From Polyangium sp. 15x6 (lineage in GTDB: Bacteria; Myxococcota_A; Polyangia; Polyangiales; Polyangiaceae), in the NCBI RefSeq assembly GCF_029960785.1, contig NZ_JASBQE010000016.1:62001-126000 (forward strand): a stretch of 64,000 nucleotides of DNA. The letters run 5' to 3'. This document shows positions 18,345 through 26,970 of this stretch, piece after piece. The first letter of the stretch is position 1, and each line of letters starts with the position of its first letter. The notes under the pieces are model-generated. The model worked only from the letters and a program-made list of their open reading frames with translations, was not told where the DNA came from and searched no databases. A program made the position numbers and the translations under genes.

Positions 18345-19028
18345 ATGATGGAATGGCTCGAACCGCTCACCCAGGGGGATGCATTCGAATGGCGCAAGGC
18401 GCTCGTCTCCCTCCTGCTCGCCTTCGGGCTGGGCCAGGCCATCGCGGTCGTGTACATGGCGACCTTCCGCGGTCTCTCGTATTCGCGCTCCACGGTGCAC
18501 GGAATGGCCATGGGCAGCGTGATCACGTGCATGCTGATGCTCGCCGTGGGCAGCAGCATCGCCGCGGGGATCGGCATGGCGGGGGGGCTCTCGGCGGTCC
18601 GGTTCCGCACGTCGCTGCGTGATCCGCGCGATATCATCTTCATCTTCGCGGCTCTCGGCGTGGGGATGGCGACCGGCGCCCAGGCGCACGGCGCGGCGAT
18701 CCTGGGCACGATCATCTTCGCGATCGGATTCGTGCTGCTTCATTTCACCGGCTATGGCGCGCGCCATCAGCCCGATGGTCTCCTCCGCTTCGCGGCGCCC
18801 GCCGGGCCGGAGGCGGAGGAGGCCATCATGAAGATCCTGAGGAGCCATTGCAGGTCCTTCGCGCTCGTCACCCTGCGCGAGGCGGCGCAAGGGACGATCA
18901 TGGAGCATGCGTACCAGATCAGCGTCCGTACGCCGGATCTGCGCTCGCCGCTCGTCTCGAATCTGAAGGCCATTCCGGGGGTGCAGGACGTCGCCTTGCT
19001 GCTGCAGGAGCCGACGCTGGATCTGTAG
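18345..19028 (+). CDS. DUF4956 inner-membrane protein
   Basis: A 227-residue protein with about four or five membrane helices in residues 18-140. The hallmark GLSAVRFRTSLRDPRDIIFIF places it in DUF4956. The C-terminal 70 residues look like a small cytosolic ferredoxin-like domain, as in MgtC-type proteins. The family is commonly encoded beside CotH kinases and VTC-fold proteins, and both are here. The start is the ATG-ATG pair at 18345 after GAGGA. It ends two bases before the HlyD-like gene, indicating tight co-translation. Function is unknown. Confidence 0.88.
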   Translation: MMEWLEPLTQGDAFEWRKALVSLLLAFGLGQAIAVVYMATFRGLSYSRSTVHGMAMGSVITCMLMLAVGSSIAAGIGMAGGLSAVRFRTSLRDPRDIIFIFAALGVGMATGAQAHGAAILGTIIFAIGFVLLHFTGYGARHQPDGLLRFAAPAGPEAEEAIMKILRSHCRSFALVTLREAAQGTIMEHAYQISVRTPDLRSPLVSNLKAIPGVQDVALLLQEPTLDL

Positions 19029-19030
19029 CC

Positions 19031-21097
19031 ATGAAATCGACGAAGACCGTATATCGATTGCAGGCGGCCCTTCAGCGCGTCGCGCCCGGGCTCTGCCTCG
19101 TCTCCACCCTCGGCGCTGCGGCGTGGCTGCACTTCGGCGAGGGCGGCGGGCGCGGGCACATCGTGGGGTTCGCCGAGACGACGCCCGAGGCGATCGCGCC
19201 GATCGAAGTCGCCAAGATCGTCGCGGTCCACGTGCATGTCGGCGACGCGGTCACGCCGGGGCAGATCGTCGTGGAGCTCGACACGGCCGCGATCGACGCC
19301 GAGATCGCCGTCGCCGAGGCGGAGAAGGCGCAACTCGAGGCGGACGTGCGCGCGTCCGAAGCGGAGATCTTGCAAAAGCTCGACATGGACCTCGCGTCGC
19401 TCGAGCGCGAGGCGGCGAAGCAACGCGAGGAGCACCTGCAGGTGACCGCCACGGCGAAGGCGCTCGACAGCGAGCTTGCGCGGGTGAAGCAGCTCGTGGA
19501 GGACCGGCAGGTGGTCTTCGAGGAGCTCGCCAAGGTCGACCTCGAGCGCACCGCAGCCGCGGCGCTCGCCGCGGAGAAGCCGAGGACGTTGAACCTGCTC
19601 ACGAAGCAGATCAAGGCGGCCGAGGCGCGGCGGAAGGCGGTCAAGCAGGAGGGCTCCGCGACGGCAGACAAGCTCGCCGCGGACTTGCGTTTCGCCGAGC
19701 GGAACATCGAGCTCCTGAAGAAGAGGCGCGAGGCGTACATGCTCCGCGCGTCGCGGCCCGGGCGCGTCGCGGCGATCTTCAAACGGCCTGGCGAGGTCGC
19801 CGTGGCCGGCGATCCGGTGCTCAACATCGTGAGCGGAGGCGCGCGTGTCGTCGCCTGCGTGCCCGAGCGCGTGGCGCTCGGCCTGCGCGAGGGAGATGAT
19901 GCGAAGCTGTGGATCCGTGGGCAAGCGAGTGCCCCGCTCCTCGGAAAAACCGTCACGCTCGGCCCCGTCGTCGCGGAATTGCCCATTCGTTGCTGGACGG
20001 CGCCGAACCGTCCGACGTGGGGCCGTGAAGTCACGGTCGAGCTCGAAGGCGCGGTGAACGTGCTCGCGGGGCAAGCCTTCGATGTCGTGTTCCAGCCGTC
20101 CACCATGCCGCTCGCATCCCCACCCGTCGCCCCCACGAAGGCCGCGACGAATGCGGCGAACGTGAACGCGGCCCATGCGGCGAACCTTCCGGCGAGCGTG
20201 CTCCCGATGATGCTTCCGGACGCGCTGGCGAAACGGACGCGATTCGAGCCGTCCGGGATTCTCGCGCGGGAGGCCGAAGGTCGTTATCTCGTCGTCAGCG
20301 ACGATACGGGCCAGAAGGACAAGGACACGGAGGGCGCGCCCTGGGTTTTTGGAATGTCCAAGGACGGCGCCATCGAGCCGGAGCCTTTGCAGGTGGACGG
20401 CATCGACGAAGTCTCGGACGTCGAGGCGATTGTCGCAGGCGATGCAGGCGAGATCTACCTCTTGTCGTCGCAGAGCTACAGCAAGCGAGGGAAGCGCAAG
20501 CCCGCGCGGACGGCGCTCTTGCGCCTCCGGAAGGAGGGACGAGGTTTTCGTGTCGACGGGGAGGCCCATATCGCGGAGCTGCTCGACGCGGACCCCGCGC
20601 AGGCCGCGGCGCTCGGGCTCCCGAATGGAACACGAGCGCTCGACATCGAGGGACTCGCCTACCGAGGAGGCTCCCTTTACTTCGGCCTCAAGGCTCCGCT
20701 CGACGCGCAAGGCAATGCCATGATCTGGCAGGTCACCGCGCCGAGCGCGCTCTTCGCATCGAAGCCCCTGGCGAGCGCCGGCGCCTCGCTCTGGGCGCGC
20801 GTCCGTGTCGACGTGGAGGTCGCGGGCAAACCCACGCCGGGCGGCATTTCGGATCTGTTGTTCCTGCCCGACGGAGGCCTCGCCATTTCGTCGACGCCCT
20901 CGACGGCGGACGGTGACGCGGGGGCGCTCTGGCGCGTCGATGCGCCGGCGTCCGGCGCGCTCACGCCGGTGCTCGTGCGGAAATGGGCGCTCAAGCCCGA
21001 AGGAATCGCGCCGTCGCTCTCCGCGGGCAAACTCATGGTCGTCTTCGATACGGGCAGCACCGCCCCGTTGTTCGAGGAGGTGCCATGGGCACGGTGA
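19031..21097 (+). CDS. HlyD-like periplasmic adaptor fused to DUF3616-like domain
   Basis: A 688-residue protein. The N-terminus has one membrane helix (about residues 15-36). A biotinyl-lipoyl half follows (VHVGDAVTPGQIVVELD), then a long coiled coil (about 85-240), the second lipoyl half and a beta-barrel, typical of HlyD/RND adaptors that bridge to TolC. After a Ala/Asn-rich linker at about residue 370-395, the C-terminal ~290 residues read like a DUF3616-type beta-propeller (SDVEAIVAGDAGEIYLLS; LDIEGLAYRGGSLYFGLK). I do not know another adaptor with this tail. It overlaps the TolC-like gene by 13 bases. Confidence 0.82.
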   Translation: MKSTKTVYRLQAALQRVAPGLCLVSTLGAAAWLHFGEGGGRGHIVGFAETTPEAIAPIEVAKIVAVHVHVGDAVTPGQIVVELDTAAIDAEIAVAEAEKAQLEADVRASEAEILQKLDMDLASLEREAAKQREEHLQVTATAKALDSELARVKQLVEDRQVVFEELAKVDLERTAAAALAAEKPRTLNLLTKQIKAAEARRKAVKQEGSATADKLAADLRFAERNIELLKKRREAYMLRASRPGRVAAIFKRPGEVAVAGDPVLNIVSGGARVVACVPERVALGLREGDDAKLWIRGQASAPLLGKTVTLGPVVAELPIRCWTAPNRPTWGREVTVELEGAVNVLAGQAFDVVFQPSTMPLASPPVAPTKAATNAANVNAAHAANLPASVLPMMLPDALAKRTRFEPSGILAREAEGRYLVVSDDTGQKDKDTEGAPWVFGMSKDGAIEPEPLQVDGIDEVSDVEAIVAGDAGEIYLLSSQSYSKRGKRKPARTALLRLRKEGRGFRVDGEAHIAELLDADPAQAAALGLPNGTRALDIEGLAYRGGSLYFGLKAPLDAQGNAMIWQVTAPSALFASKPLASAGASLWARVRVDVEVAGKPTPGGISDLLFLPDGGLAISSTPSTADGDAGALWRVDAPASGALTPVLVRKWALKPEGIAPSLSAGKLMVVFDTGSTAPLFEEVPWAR

Positions 21098-22521
21098 AAA
21101 GATTCGCAGCCCTGCTCCCCGCAGCGCTGCTCCCGGCTCTCGCAGGCTGCACCGCTCCGCTGCAAATGTCGGGCTCCGAGCGCGCGATCGCCATGTATCG
21201 CGAGAGCCTCGGGCCCCGGGGAGCGCTCAACGTCCGCCACGACGAATCCACGCGCCGCGAGGCGGAGCGGAGCCAGACGGGTGCCTCCGACGCGGCGCCA
21301 CGCGTGCTCACCGTCGAGGACGCGGTCGTGCTGGCCAAGAAAAACAGCGCGCATCTCTCGGCGCTCGAAGCGGGCGCGGCCACGGCCGAGGCGGGCGTCG
21401 CCGCGGCGAACAAGCACACGAATCCGGAGCTCCGGATCTCGCAGATCCGCCTCAATCAATTCGTCGAGGGCGAGCCGCAGATCCGCACGGCGGTTCGTTT
21501 TTCGCCGGATCGGCCGGGGGACGTGGACGCAGAGGTCGCGGAGGCGCGCGCCGAGCAGGCCGAGGCGCAGGCCGAGGCGCGCGCCGAGGAGATTACCATC
21601 GAGGCCGATGTTCGCTGGCTCTTCGACGACGTAGCGCTGATCGACGCGGAGATCGAGGCGGCACGCGCGGTCGCCGAGGCGCGAAGGGCCCTCGCGGCGC
21701 AGATGAAGAACCGCCTCGCCGCGGCGGAGGCGACCTCGATCGACGAGGCCATGGCCGAGCTCGCGGCGGTCGAGGCCGAATCGGATCTGGCCGAGCAACA
21801 GGCGCACCGGCGCGAGGTGCTCGGCGAATTGCTCGATCGGATCGGCCTCGAACCCGGGGCGTCCGTGGAGGTCGTCGGCGAGCCGCCGCTCGCGTGGCCT
21901 CCTCCGGATCTCCCTTCGGAGCAGGCTCTCATCGAAGAGGCGCTGCGGCGCAGGCCCGAGGTCGCCATTGCAGCCGCGCGGATCGACGCGGCCGACGCCC
22001 GCGCGTACGCCGAGCGCGCGCGGCGTTTTCCGTGGTTTTCGTTCGTGGAGGTCGGGTATCAATTCACGCCGGGCACGCTGGCCACGCCGGGCACGCTGAC
22101 GGGCCTCGCCTGGACGTTCCAGGCGGGCGTGGAGCTGCCAATTTTCGACACGAATCGCGCGGGCGCCGCCGCTGCCGGCGCGGCGAAGACCTCGTCCGAG
22201 CGCGCCCTCGCCGGCGAGGTCGAGCGGGTCGCCCGCGAGGTGCGCGCGCGCCTGCGCGAGGCCGAGGCCTCGCGCACGCTCGTCACCGAATTCCGCGCCC
22301 GCGCCCTCTCCGCGGCCGCACAGGCCGGTACCGCGTCGAAACGAGCGCTCGAAGGCCGAAACGTCGACGTCATCGAGGCGCTCTCCGTCGACGCGCAACG
22401 CGTCAAGGTCGAGCTCCGCCTCCTCGCGCTCGTGCGCCGTTATCGCACCGCCGTCTCCGAGCTCCGGCGCGCCGTCGGCGGCCGCTTCCCGGCCGCCGCC
22501 CCCCGCGGCGCCAGGTACTGA
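21085..22521 (+). CDS. TolC-family outer-membrane efflux lipoprotein
   Basis: A 478-residue protein with lipobox LAGC (Cys22). It has the TolC pattern: two repeats of long amphipathic helices (LTVEDAVVLAKKNSAHL; PSEQALIEEALRRRPEV) separated by short beta strands (ELRISQIRLNQF; SFVEVGYQFTPG). It would form the outer-membrane channel for the adaptor encoded just upstream, whose 3' end carries its GAGGAGG ribosome site. No ABC, RND or MFS pump gene accompanies the pair. The only multi-helix membrane protein in the operon is DUF4956. Confidence 0.88.
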   Translation: MGTVKRFAALLPAALLPALAGCTAPLQMSGSERAIAMYRESLGPRGALNVRHDESTRREAERSQTGASDAAPRVLTVEDAVVLAKKNSAHLSALEAGAATAEAGVAAANKHTNPELRISQIRLNQFVEGEPQIRTAVRFSPDRPGDVDAEVAEARAEQAEAQAEARAEEITIEADVRWLFDDVALIDAEIEAARAVAEARRALAAQMKNRLAAAEATSIDEAMAELAAVEAESDLAEQQAHRREVLGELLDRIGLEPGASVEVVGEPPLAWPPPDLPSEQALIEEALRRRPEVAIAAARIDAADARAYAERARRFPWFSFVEVGYQFTPGTLATPGTLTGLAWTFQAGVELPIFDTNRAGAAAAGAAKTSSERALAGEVERVAREVRARLREAEASRTLVTEFRARALSAAAQAGTASKRALEGRNVDVIEALSVDAQRVKVELRLLALVRRYRTAVSELRRAVGGRFPAAAPRGARY

Positions 22522-22550
22522 GCATGGGTCTCATGTCGAAGCGGGGTCGC

Positions 22551-22855
22551 TGGGGCGTTGCCCCAGGCCCCACCAGGGGCTATCCGCCCCTGGACCCGGA
22601 CCAGCGCAAGCGCTGGACCCGGGGTCGATGAACTGCGCTTCGCGCAGTTCATCGAACAGGCCGAGGAACGACCCCCCTGCCAACCAAGACCGCCGCGCTG
22701 CCCTTTCGACCGGCAACGTTGTCCCTGGTCTTGCCACACGGGCCCGTTGGAAGAACTGCGCGGAGCGCAGTTCTTCCATCCCGAGTCCAGCGCTTGCGCT
22801 GGTTCGGGTCGAGGGGCGAACAGCCCCCGCGGGGTCCGGGGCAGCGCCCCGGCGC
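22551..22855 (+). repeat. Dispersed bipartite palindromic element, complete
   Basis: A complete copy in the same orientation as 10765-11082. It has GATGAACTGCGC-TTC-GCGCAGTTCATC, a spacer with CCGCGCTGCCCTTTCGACCG, then GAAGAACTGCGC-GGA-GCGCAGTTCTTC. The three-base loops differ between copies while the arms stay identical, suggesting selection on pairing. It fills the gap between the convergent TolC-like and VTC genes and may end both transcripts. Confidence 0.9.
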
Positions 22856-22896
22856 AACGGTTGCCCGATGGGACCCCTGCTCGTCGCCAGGTGACG

Positions 22897-23652
22897 TCAG
22901 CCGGGAATGCGCGCATCCGGGAGCGTCAGCTCCGCGGTCACTCCATAACAATACTTCGAGAAGGAATAGCGGATCAGGTCGAGCCGCTGGACGAGCGAGA
23001 CCATCCACCGCGGCGGGCGCCGCTCGAATTTCAGTTCGAGGACACAAACCGGCTCCTCGGTCCGCGTCTGCGCCCGGTGATCGATCGGCCGCCACCGCCC
23101 CGGGATCGCTTCGAGATCGAGTGATTCTTGCGGCTGCACCGCGATCTTCCGATCGAACGTGAGCCGCGCGTAGGTATCGATCTCGCTGATGTAGGCCTCG
23201 CGCTCGTACTCGACGAGCAGCACCGGGCGAATGTGGTGCCGGTGATACGGCGCGAGGAACCGCATGGCCCCCGACCGCGCGCCGGGCGGGAGCGCGGCGA
23301 GCGCGGATTCCTTGCCGGCGAGCACGTCCCGCCACGCGGCCGCGGGCATGGCGGCGCGCGTCTTGACGATGACGTCGAGCACGCGCCGTTTGACCTCGAG
23401 GAAGACCGGGCTCTCCTTGCTCGCGGGATAACAGCGCGCCCGCAGCTTGAATCGATCGGCCTGCTCCCGCTCGTTGGCCCAGAAGAGGTCGTAGCGATCC
23501 GTGTCGAAGTACAGCGATCGAATTCGATATGTCCCGTCGGGCCCGGCGTATTTGTCGACCTTCGACGTCGCGCGCGCCGTGGCGCGGACGGCGGGGACGA
23601 GCCCTTCCGGGACCAAGTATTTGTACTCGTAACGCTCGATGATGTTGTCCAC
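22897..23652 (-). CDS. VTC-domain (polyphosphate-polymerase-fold) protein
   Basis: A 251-residue triphosphate-tunnel protein. The basic and acidic strands that line the tunnel are all visible: RYEYKYLV, YRIRSLYFDT, RFKLRARCY, FLEVKRRV, LLVEYEREAY, RLTFDRKI and VLELKFERRPP. Related yeast Vtc4 makes polyphosphate from ATP. Bacterial stand-alone VTC proteins near CotH and DUF4956 have no settled function. It lacks a signal peptide, so the active site is probably cytoplasmic. The start is taken as GTG at 23652 with GAGGCG upstream, 14 bases after the CotH stop. Sequence upstream in this frame lies inside the CotH gene. Confidence 0.88.
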   Translation of the reverse strand: MDNIIERYEYKYLVPEGLVPAVRATARATSKVDKYAGPDGTYRIRSLYFDTDRYDLFWANEREQADRFKLRARCYPASKESPVFLEVKRRVLDVIVKTRAAMPAAAWRDVLAGKESALAALPPGARSGAMRFLAPYHRHHIRPVLLVEYEREAYISEIDTYARLTFDRKIAVQPQESLDLEAIPGRWRPIDHRAQTRTEEPVCVLELKFERRPPRWMVSLVQRLDLIRYSFSKYCYGVTAELTLPDARIPG

Positions 23653-23666
23653 GGCGCGCCTCGTTT

Positions 23667-24797
23667 TCAGGGCGTGGGGGCGATCTTGTCGCTGCGCACG
23701 GTCACGATGTTGCGGAGCTCGGTGATGCTCGCGTCGAAATCGGCGAGGTCCTTGCTCGTCTGCTCCCCCGAGCCCGCCGTGTGCAGCACCGCGTCCGCCT
23801 GGTTGATGACCGCCTGCATGGAGTTCTCGTCCCACGCGGTCCGGGCAAGCTCGGTGAGCTGCGTGTGGAACTCCATGTCGAGCGCCTCGATCGCGCGGAG
23901 CCGGAGCGGCAGCTTGGTCACCGGCGTGGTCTCGGGGTCGAACGCCGGATCATCGAGGATGCGATCCATCCCGTGGGGCATGAACACGAGGAGCCCGGTG
24001 GCGGGGTTGTTGTAAATGTAATGGTTGTTCGCCCGGAACGCGAAGCCGTCCCAGTGGCCGAGCAGCGCTTCGAGGGCGTAGCTCTTCATGAACCGGCCGA
24101 GATCGAGCCGCTTTTCGAGCGCGTCGGCGAACTCCGCGTCGGGCGTGTCCTGGATGATCTGGGCGAGCGCGAGGAGATCGTCGCGGGTCCGGCCGTCCTT
24201 TTTTTCGTCCTCGAGCTCCATGTGTTCGATGTCGTCGACGAAATCGCCGCAGCAGGGGCCCTCGTACAGGTTGCCCTCGGCGAATTCTTCGCCGAAGTGG
24301 CTGCGGAGGAAATCCTTGTCGATGGCCTCGACGACCACGTAGATCCCCTTGTCGACGCCGTTCAGCGTCACCTGCGCGTGCGCCACCCGTGCGGCGGGGA
24401 TGCCGGCGCGCAGGTGCACGTCGGAGCCGAGCCGGCTGCGCAAAAAGCTGGGATCCTGCTTCGAGCTGTTGAGGATGAGCTTGTTCAGCCCGTAGAGCTT
24501 GGCCTGATCGTCGAACTCGTCGAACTTGACGGAAAAGCTCGGCTTGTCGTCGAGATCCACGAGCGTGTTGCCCTTCTGTCGGATGCCGGATCCCGCGACG
24601 AGCTCGCCGTCGTAGACGATGTCGCAAGGGACGCGCTCGTCGAGATTGCTCCCGAGCGTGCCGAGGTACGTCGAAGCGACGGTGATCTCCACCTGGTGGA
24701 GCTTGGCCGGGTCGAAGACCGACGCCACGGGATCCTCGGCGATGCAACCCGTGAAAGCCGATGTGAGGAGGAGGATCGAAGCGAGACGGTATCGCAT
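23667..24797 (-). CDS. CotH-family kinase lipoprotein (second copy)
   Basis: A 376-residue lipoprotein with lipobox FTGC (Cys18). The CotH features are HQVEITVAS at the start, GSGIRQKGNT near residue 70, KLILNSSKQDPSFLRSRL, and the catalytic-like block NNHYIYNN ... FMPHGMDRIL near residues 255-280. It belongs to a different CotH branch from the one at 16650, which has IPWDHS instead. It is co-directional with the VTC gene (14-base gap) and with the two-component genes upstream. A GTTAA direct repeat lies 22-41 bases before its start. Confidence 0.85.
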   Translation of the reverse strand: MRYRLASILLLTSAFTGCIAEDPVASVFDPAKLHQVEITVASTYLGTLGSNLDERVPCDIVYDGELVAGSGIRQKGNTLVDLDDKPSFSVKFDEFDDQAKLYGLNKLILNSSKQDPSFLRSRLGSDVHLRAGIPAARVAHAQVTLNGVDKGIYVVVEAIDKDFLRSHFGEEFAEGNLYEGPCCGDFVDDIEHMELEDEKKDGRTRDDLLALAQIIQDTPDAEFADALEKRLDLGRFMKSYALEALLGHWDGFAFRANNHYIYNNPATGLLVFMPHGMDRILDDPAFDPETTPVTKLPLRLRAIEALDMEFHTQLTELARTAWDENSMQAVINQADAVLHTAGSGEQTSKDLADFDASITELRNIVTVRSDKIAPTP

Positions 24798-24818
24798 GCC
24801 CGCGAGGGTACGAGATTC

Positions 24819-24838
24819 GTGTTAACGGCGTGTTAAGC
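24819..24838 (+). promoter_or_regulatory. GTTAA direct repeat before CotH-VTC genes
   Basis: The sequence GTGTTAACGGC-GTGTTAAGC holds two GTTAA half-sites at 24821 and 24832 with an 11-base period. It lies in the 35-base gap between the histidine-kinase stop (which it overlaps by a few bases) and the CotH start. Phased half-sites of this kind are typical for OmpR/CpxR-type regulators. Confidence 0.5.
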
Positions 24839-26197
24839 GGACGGAAGATGTGCAATCGGGAGCCGCACGCGCGCGCGGGTGCCCTCGTTCGGCGCGCTGA
24901 CGAGCTCGATCTTGCCGCCGTGGGCGTCGACGATCCGCTTCGCGAGCGGGAGCCCGAGGCCGAGCCCCCCGGTCGCGCGGGTGCGGCTCTTGTCGGCCCG
25001 GAAGAACGGCCGGAACACGCGCGAGAGGTCCTCTGCCGCGATCCCGATGCCTTTGTCGATCACCTCGACCGTGATGTCCTCGCCGGCGCGCGCGACGAGC
25101 TCGACCGCCTCCGAGGCCTTGTCCGTGTACTTGTGGGCATTCTCGAGCAGGTTGTCGAAGACACGCCGCAAAAGTACGGGATCCGCGTCCACCGAGGGCA
25201 AATTCGCGGGCACGTCGACCCTGAGCGTCCGCTCGGGGTGCGCCGCGCGGAAACGCGACGCGGCATGCGTGAGCAATTCATGGACGTCGACGCGCTCGCG
25301 GCGCAGCGGGGGAATGCCAGCGTGTGATTCCACATCCTCGAGATCGAGCCGCGCGGCCGTGAGGACGTCGGAGATGAGCCGCTCGAGCTCGTCGAGATCC
25401 CCGGCAATTTCGCCGAGCATCTCCCGCGCGACGGCGACGTCGCCCTCCGCCTCGGAGACGAGCGCGAGGGCCATTCGAATGCGCGAGAGCGGCGTGCGCA
25501 GCTCGTGCGAGACGTTCGCGAGCAGCTCCCGTTCGGCCCGCAAAAGCTCGGTCACGCGCTCGGCCATCTCGTCGAACGCGCGCGACACGTCGCCGAGCTC
25601 GTCGCGGTTCGGCAGAGCGGCGCGGGCCTTCAGATCGCCGCCGCCGAACGCGCGCGCCGCGGAAGACAGGCGACGCAGCGGCCGCGTGAGCGTGCGCGCG
25701 AGCAGCCAGGACGAGATTCCCACGACCACGAGGACCATCGTGATCAAGCGAGGCCCGGTGATGGGCGGGCCCGGCGGTCGATGCGGGGCAAATTGCTCGA
25801 TGCGCCCCTCGCGACCATCGGGAAAACGCACGGGTTTTACGTGACAAGGTGGTGGCGGTGGTCGATCCTCGAGGAGTTTCCACGGCCTGAGCGGCATACA
25901 GCGGGGCGCGCCGGGCGCGTTCGTCGCGAAGACGGCGCCGTCCGGATCGACCACGGTGACCGAGGCGTGCAGCTCCCGCTGCATGAGATCGAGCACACCC
26001 TGGAGCTCGCGCGGTCTGTCGATCTCCCGCGTGATCATCTCGTGAAAGAAGCGAACCTGGTGTTCGTGCGGAAACCCCTTGGGCCGGTTGATCTCGAGGA
26101 GCGCGATGAAGCCCGCCGCGACCACCGCGAACTGCGCGAGGCCCACGAGGTAGATGCGGAGGGCCAGGCGCGTGCGCAGGACGTCACGGAGGGCCAT
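24833..26197 (-). CDS. CpxA-like sensor histidine kinase
   Basis: A 454-residue membrane sensor. A helix at about residues 15-34, a Pro-rich periplasmic domain (to about 145), a second helix (about 150-170), then HAMP (RTLTRPLRRLSSAARAF). The HisKA box has phosphoacceptor His231 (SHELRTPLSR). The HATPase_c has N (DNLLENAHKY), G1 (DKGIGI), F (FRPFFR) and G2 (GLGLGL) boxes. It starts three bases after the regulator's stop. The periplasmic domain is rich in His and Pro (PPPPPCHVKP), so a metal or envelope-stress signal is possible. It lies directly upstream of the CotH-VTC genes. Confidence 0.93.
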   Translation of the reverse strand: MALRDVLRTRLALRIYLVGLAQFAVVAAGFIALLEINRPKGFPHEHQVRFFHEMITREIDRPRELQGVLDLMQRELHASVTVVDPDGAVFATNAPGAPRCMPLRPWKLLEDRPPPPPCHVKPVRFPDGREGRIEQFAPHRPPGPPITGPRLITMVLVVVGISSWLLARTLTRPLRRLSSAARAFGGGDLKARAALPNRDELGDVSRAFDEMAERVTELLRAERELLANVSHELRTPLSRIRMALALVSEAEGDVAVAREMLGEIAGDLDELERLISDVLTAARLDLEDVESHAGIPPLRRERVDVHELLTHAASRFRAAHPERTLRVDVPANLPSVDADPVLLRRVFDNLLENAHKYTDKASEAVELVARAGEDITVEVIDKGIGIAAEDLSRVFRPFFRADKSRTRATGGLGLGLPLAKRIVDAHGGKIELVSAPNEGTRARVRLPIAHLPSA

Positions 26198-26200
26198 GGC

Positions 26201-26914
26201 TCACATCCGGTCGATCGCGAACACGTATCCGATGCCGCGCACGGTCTTGATGATCCGGGGGTTTTTCGGGTCGTCGCCGAGCTTCTTCCGGAGGTGCGAG
26301 ACGTGCACGTCGATCGAACGATCGAAGGCCTCGTCCGCGCTGCCGCGCACGAGATCCACGAGCTGCTCGCGCGTGAGCACGCGCCCGGCCCGCTCGGCGA
26401 GGGCGTGCAGGAGGTCGAACTCGTAGGTCGTGAGCGCGAGCTCCGTCTCGCCGAAGATGGCCCGGCGGGCGCAAGGGTCGATGGTGAGGGAGCCGGCGAC
26501 GATCTGGCGCTCGGCCGGGGGGCCCGCGAGGCCGCGGGCGCGGCGCGCGTGCGCCCGGATGCGCGCCAGAAGCTCGCGCGCGGAGAAGGGCTTGGGCAGG
26601 TAGTCGTCCGCGCCGCCTTCGAGGCCCATGACGCGATCGGCCTCTTCGCCGCGCGCGGTTACCATGATGATCGGGGTGTGGACGCGGGCGCGGAGGCGCT
26701 GGCAAACCTCGAAGCCGTCGATCTCGGGGAGCATGAGGTCGAGGAGGACGACGTCGGGGTGCTCGCGCAGGACGGCGGCGATGCCGTCGCGGGGATCGGT
26801 CGCCAACGTGACGCGGACGTTGTGGGATTCCAGGTATCTCGCCGTGAGTCGAGCGAGCTTCTCGTCGTCCTCGATGAACACGATCGAGGTCGAGGTTCTC
26901 TCCACGGGCATCAT
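26201..26914 (-). CDS. OmpR-family response regulator
   Basis: A 237-residue transcription regulator. The receiver has the acidic pair FIEDDEK, phosphoacceptor Asp59 (LLDLMLPEIDG), the Thr/Ala position (VTARGEE) and the Lys in PKPF. The C-terminal winged helix (about 135-235) is of the OmpR/PhoB type (DRSIDVHVSHLRKKLGDD; TVRGIGYVF) and is close in character to CpxR. It is the first gene of an operon with the sensor kinase. It probably autoregulates through the paired site at 26955-26970, 41-56 bases upstream. Confidence 0.93.
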   Translation of the reverse strand: MMPVERTSTSIVFIEDDEKLARLTARYLESHNVRVTLATDPRDGIAAVLREHPDVVLLDLMLPEIDGFEVCQRLRARVHTPIIMVTARGEEADRVMGLEGGADDYLPKPFSARELLARIRAHARRARGLAGPPAERQIVAGSLTIDPCARRAIFGETELALTTYEFDLLHALAERAGRVLTREQLVDLVRGSADEAFDRSIDVHVSHLRKKLGDDPKNPRIIKTVRGIGYVFAIDRM

Positions 26915-26954
26915 CGGCGCAGACTACCACCCGCGCCGCGGGCGGAGTGCGTCG

Positions 26955-26970
26955 CTAACAGTTGCTTAAC
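26955..26970 (-). promoter_or_regulatory. GTTAA direct repeat upstream of the two-component operon
   Basis: The minus strand reads GTTAA-GCAACT-GTTAG, two half-sites with an 11-base period, as at 24821. It lies in a 300-base divergent gap between the regulator (starting at 26914) and the large surface-protein gene at 27215. Nothing else structured was recognised in this gap. Confidence 0.5.

Noticed and set aside
19031-22521. Complete tripartite drug efflux pump
   Set aside because: Only adaptor and outer-membrane channel are present. No RND, ABC or MFS pump gene is adjacent, so calling it a drug pump would go beyond the evidence.
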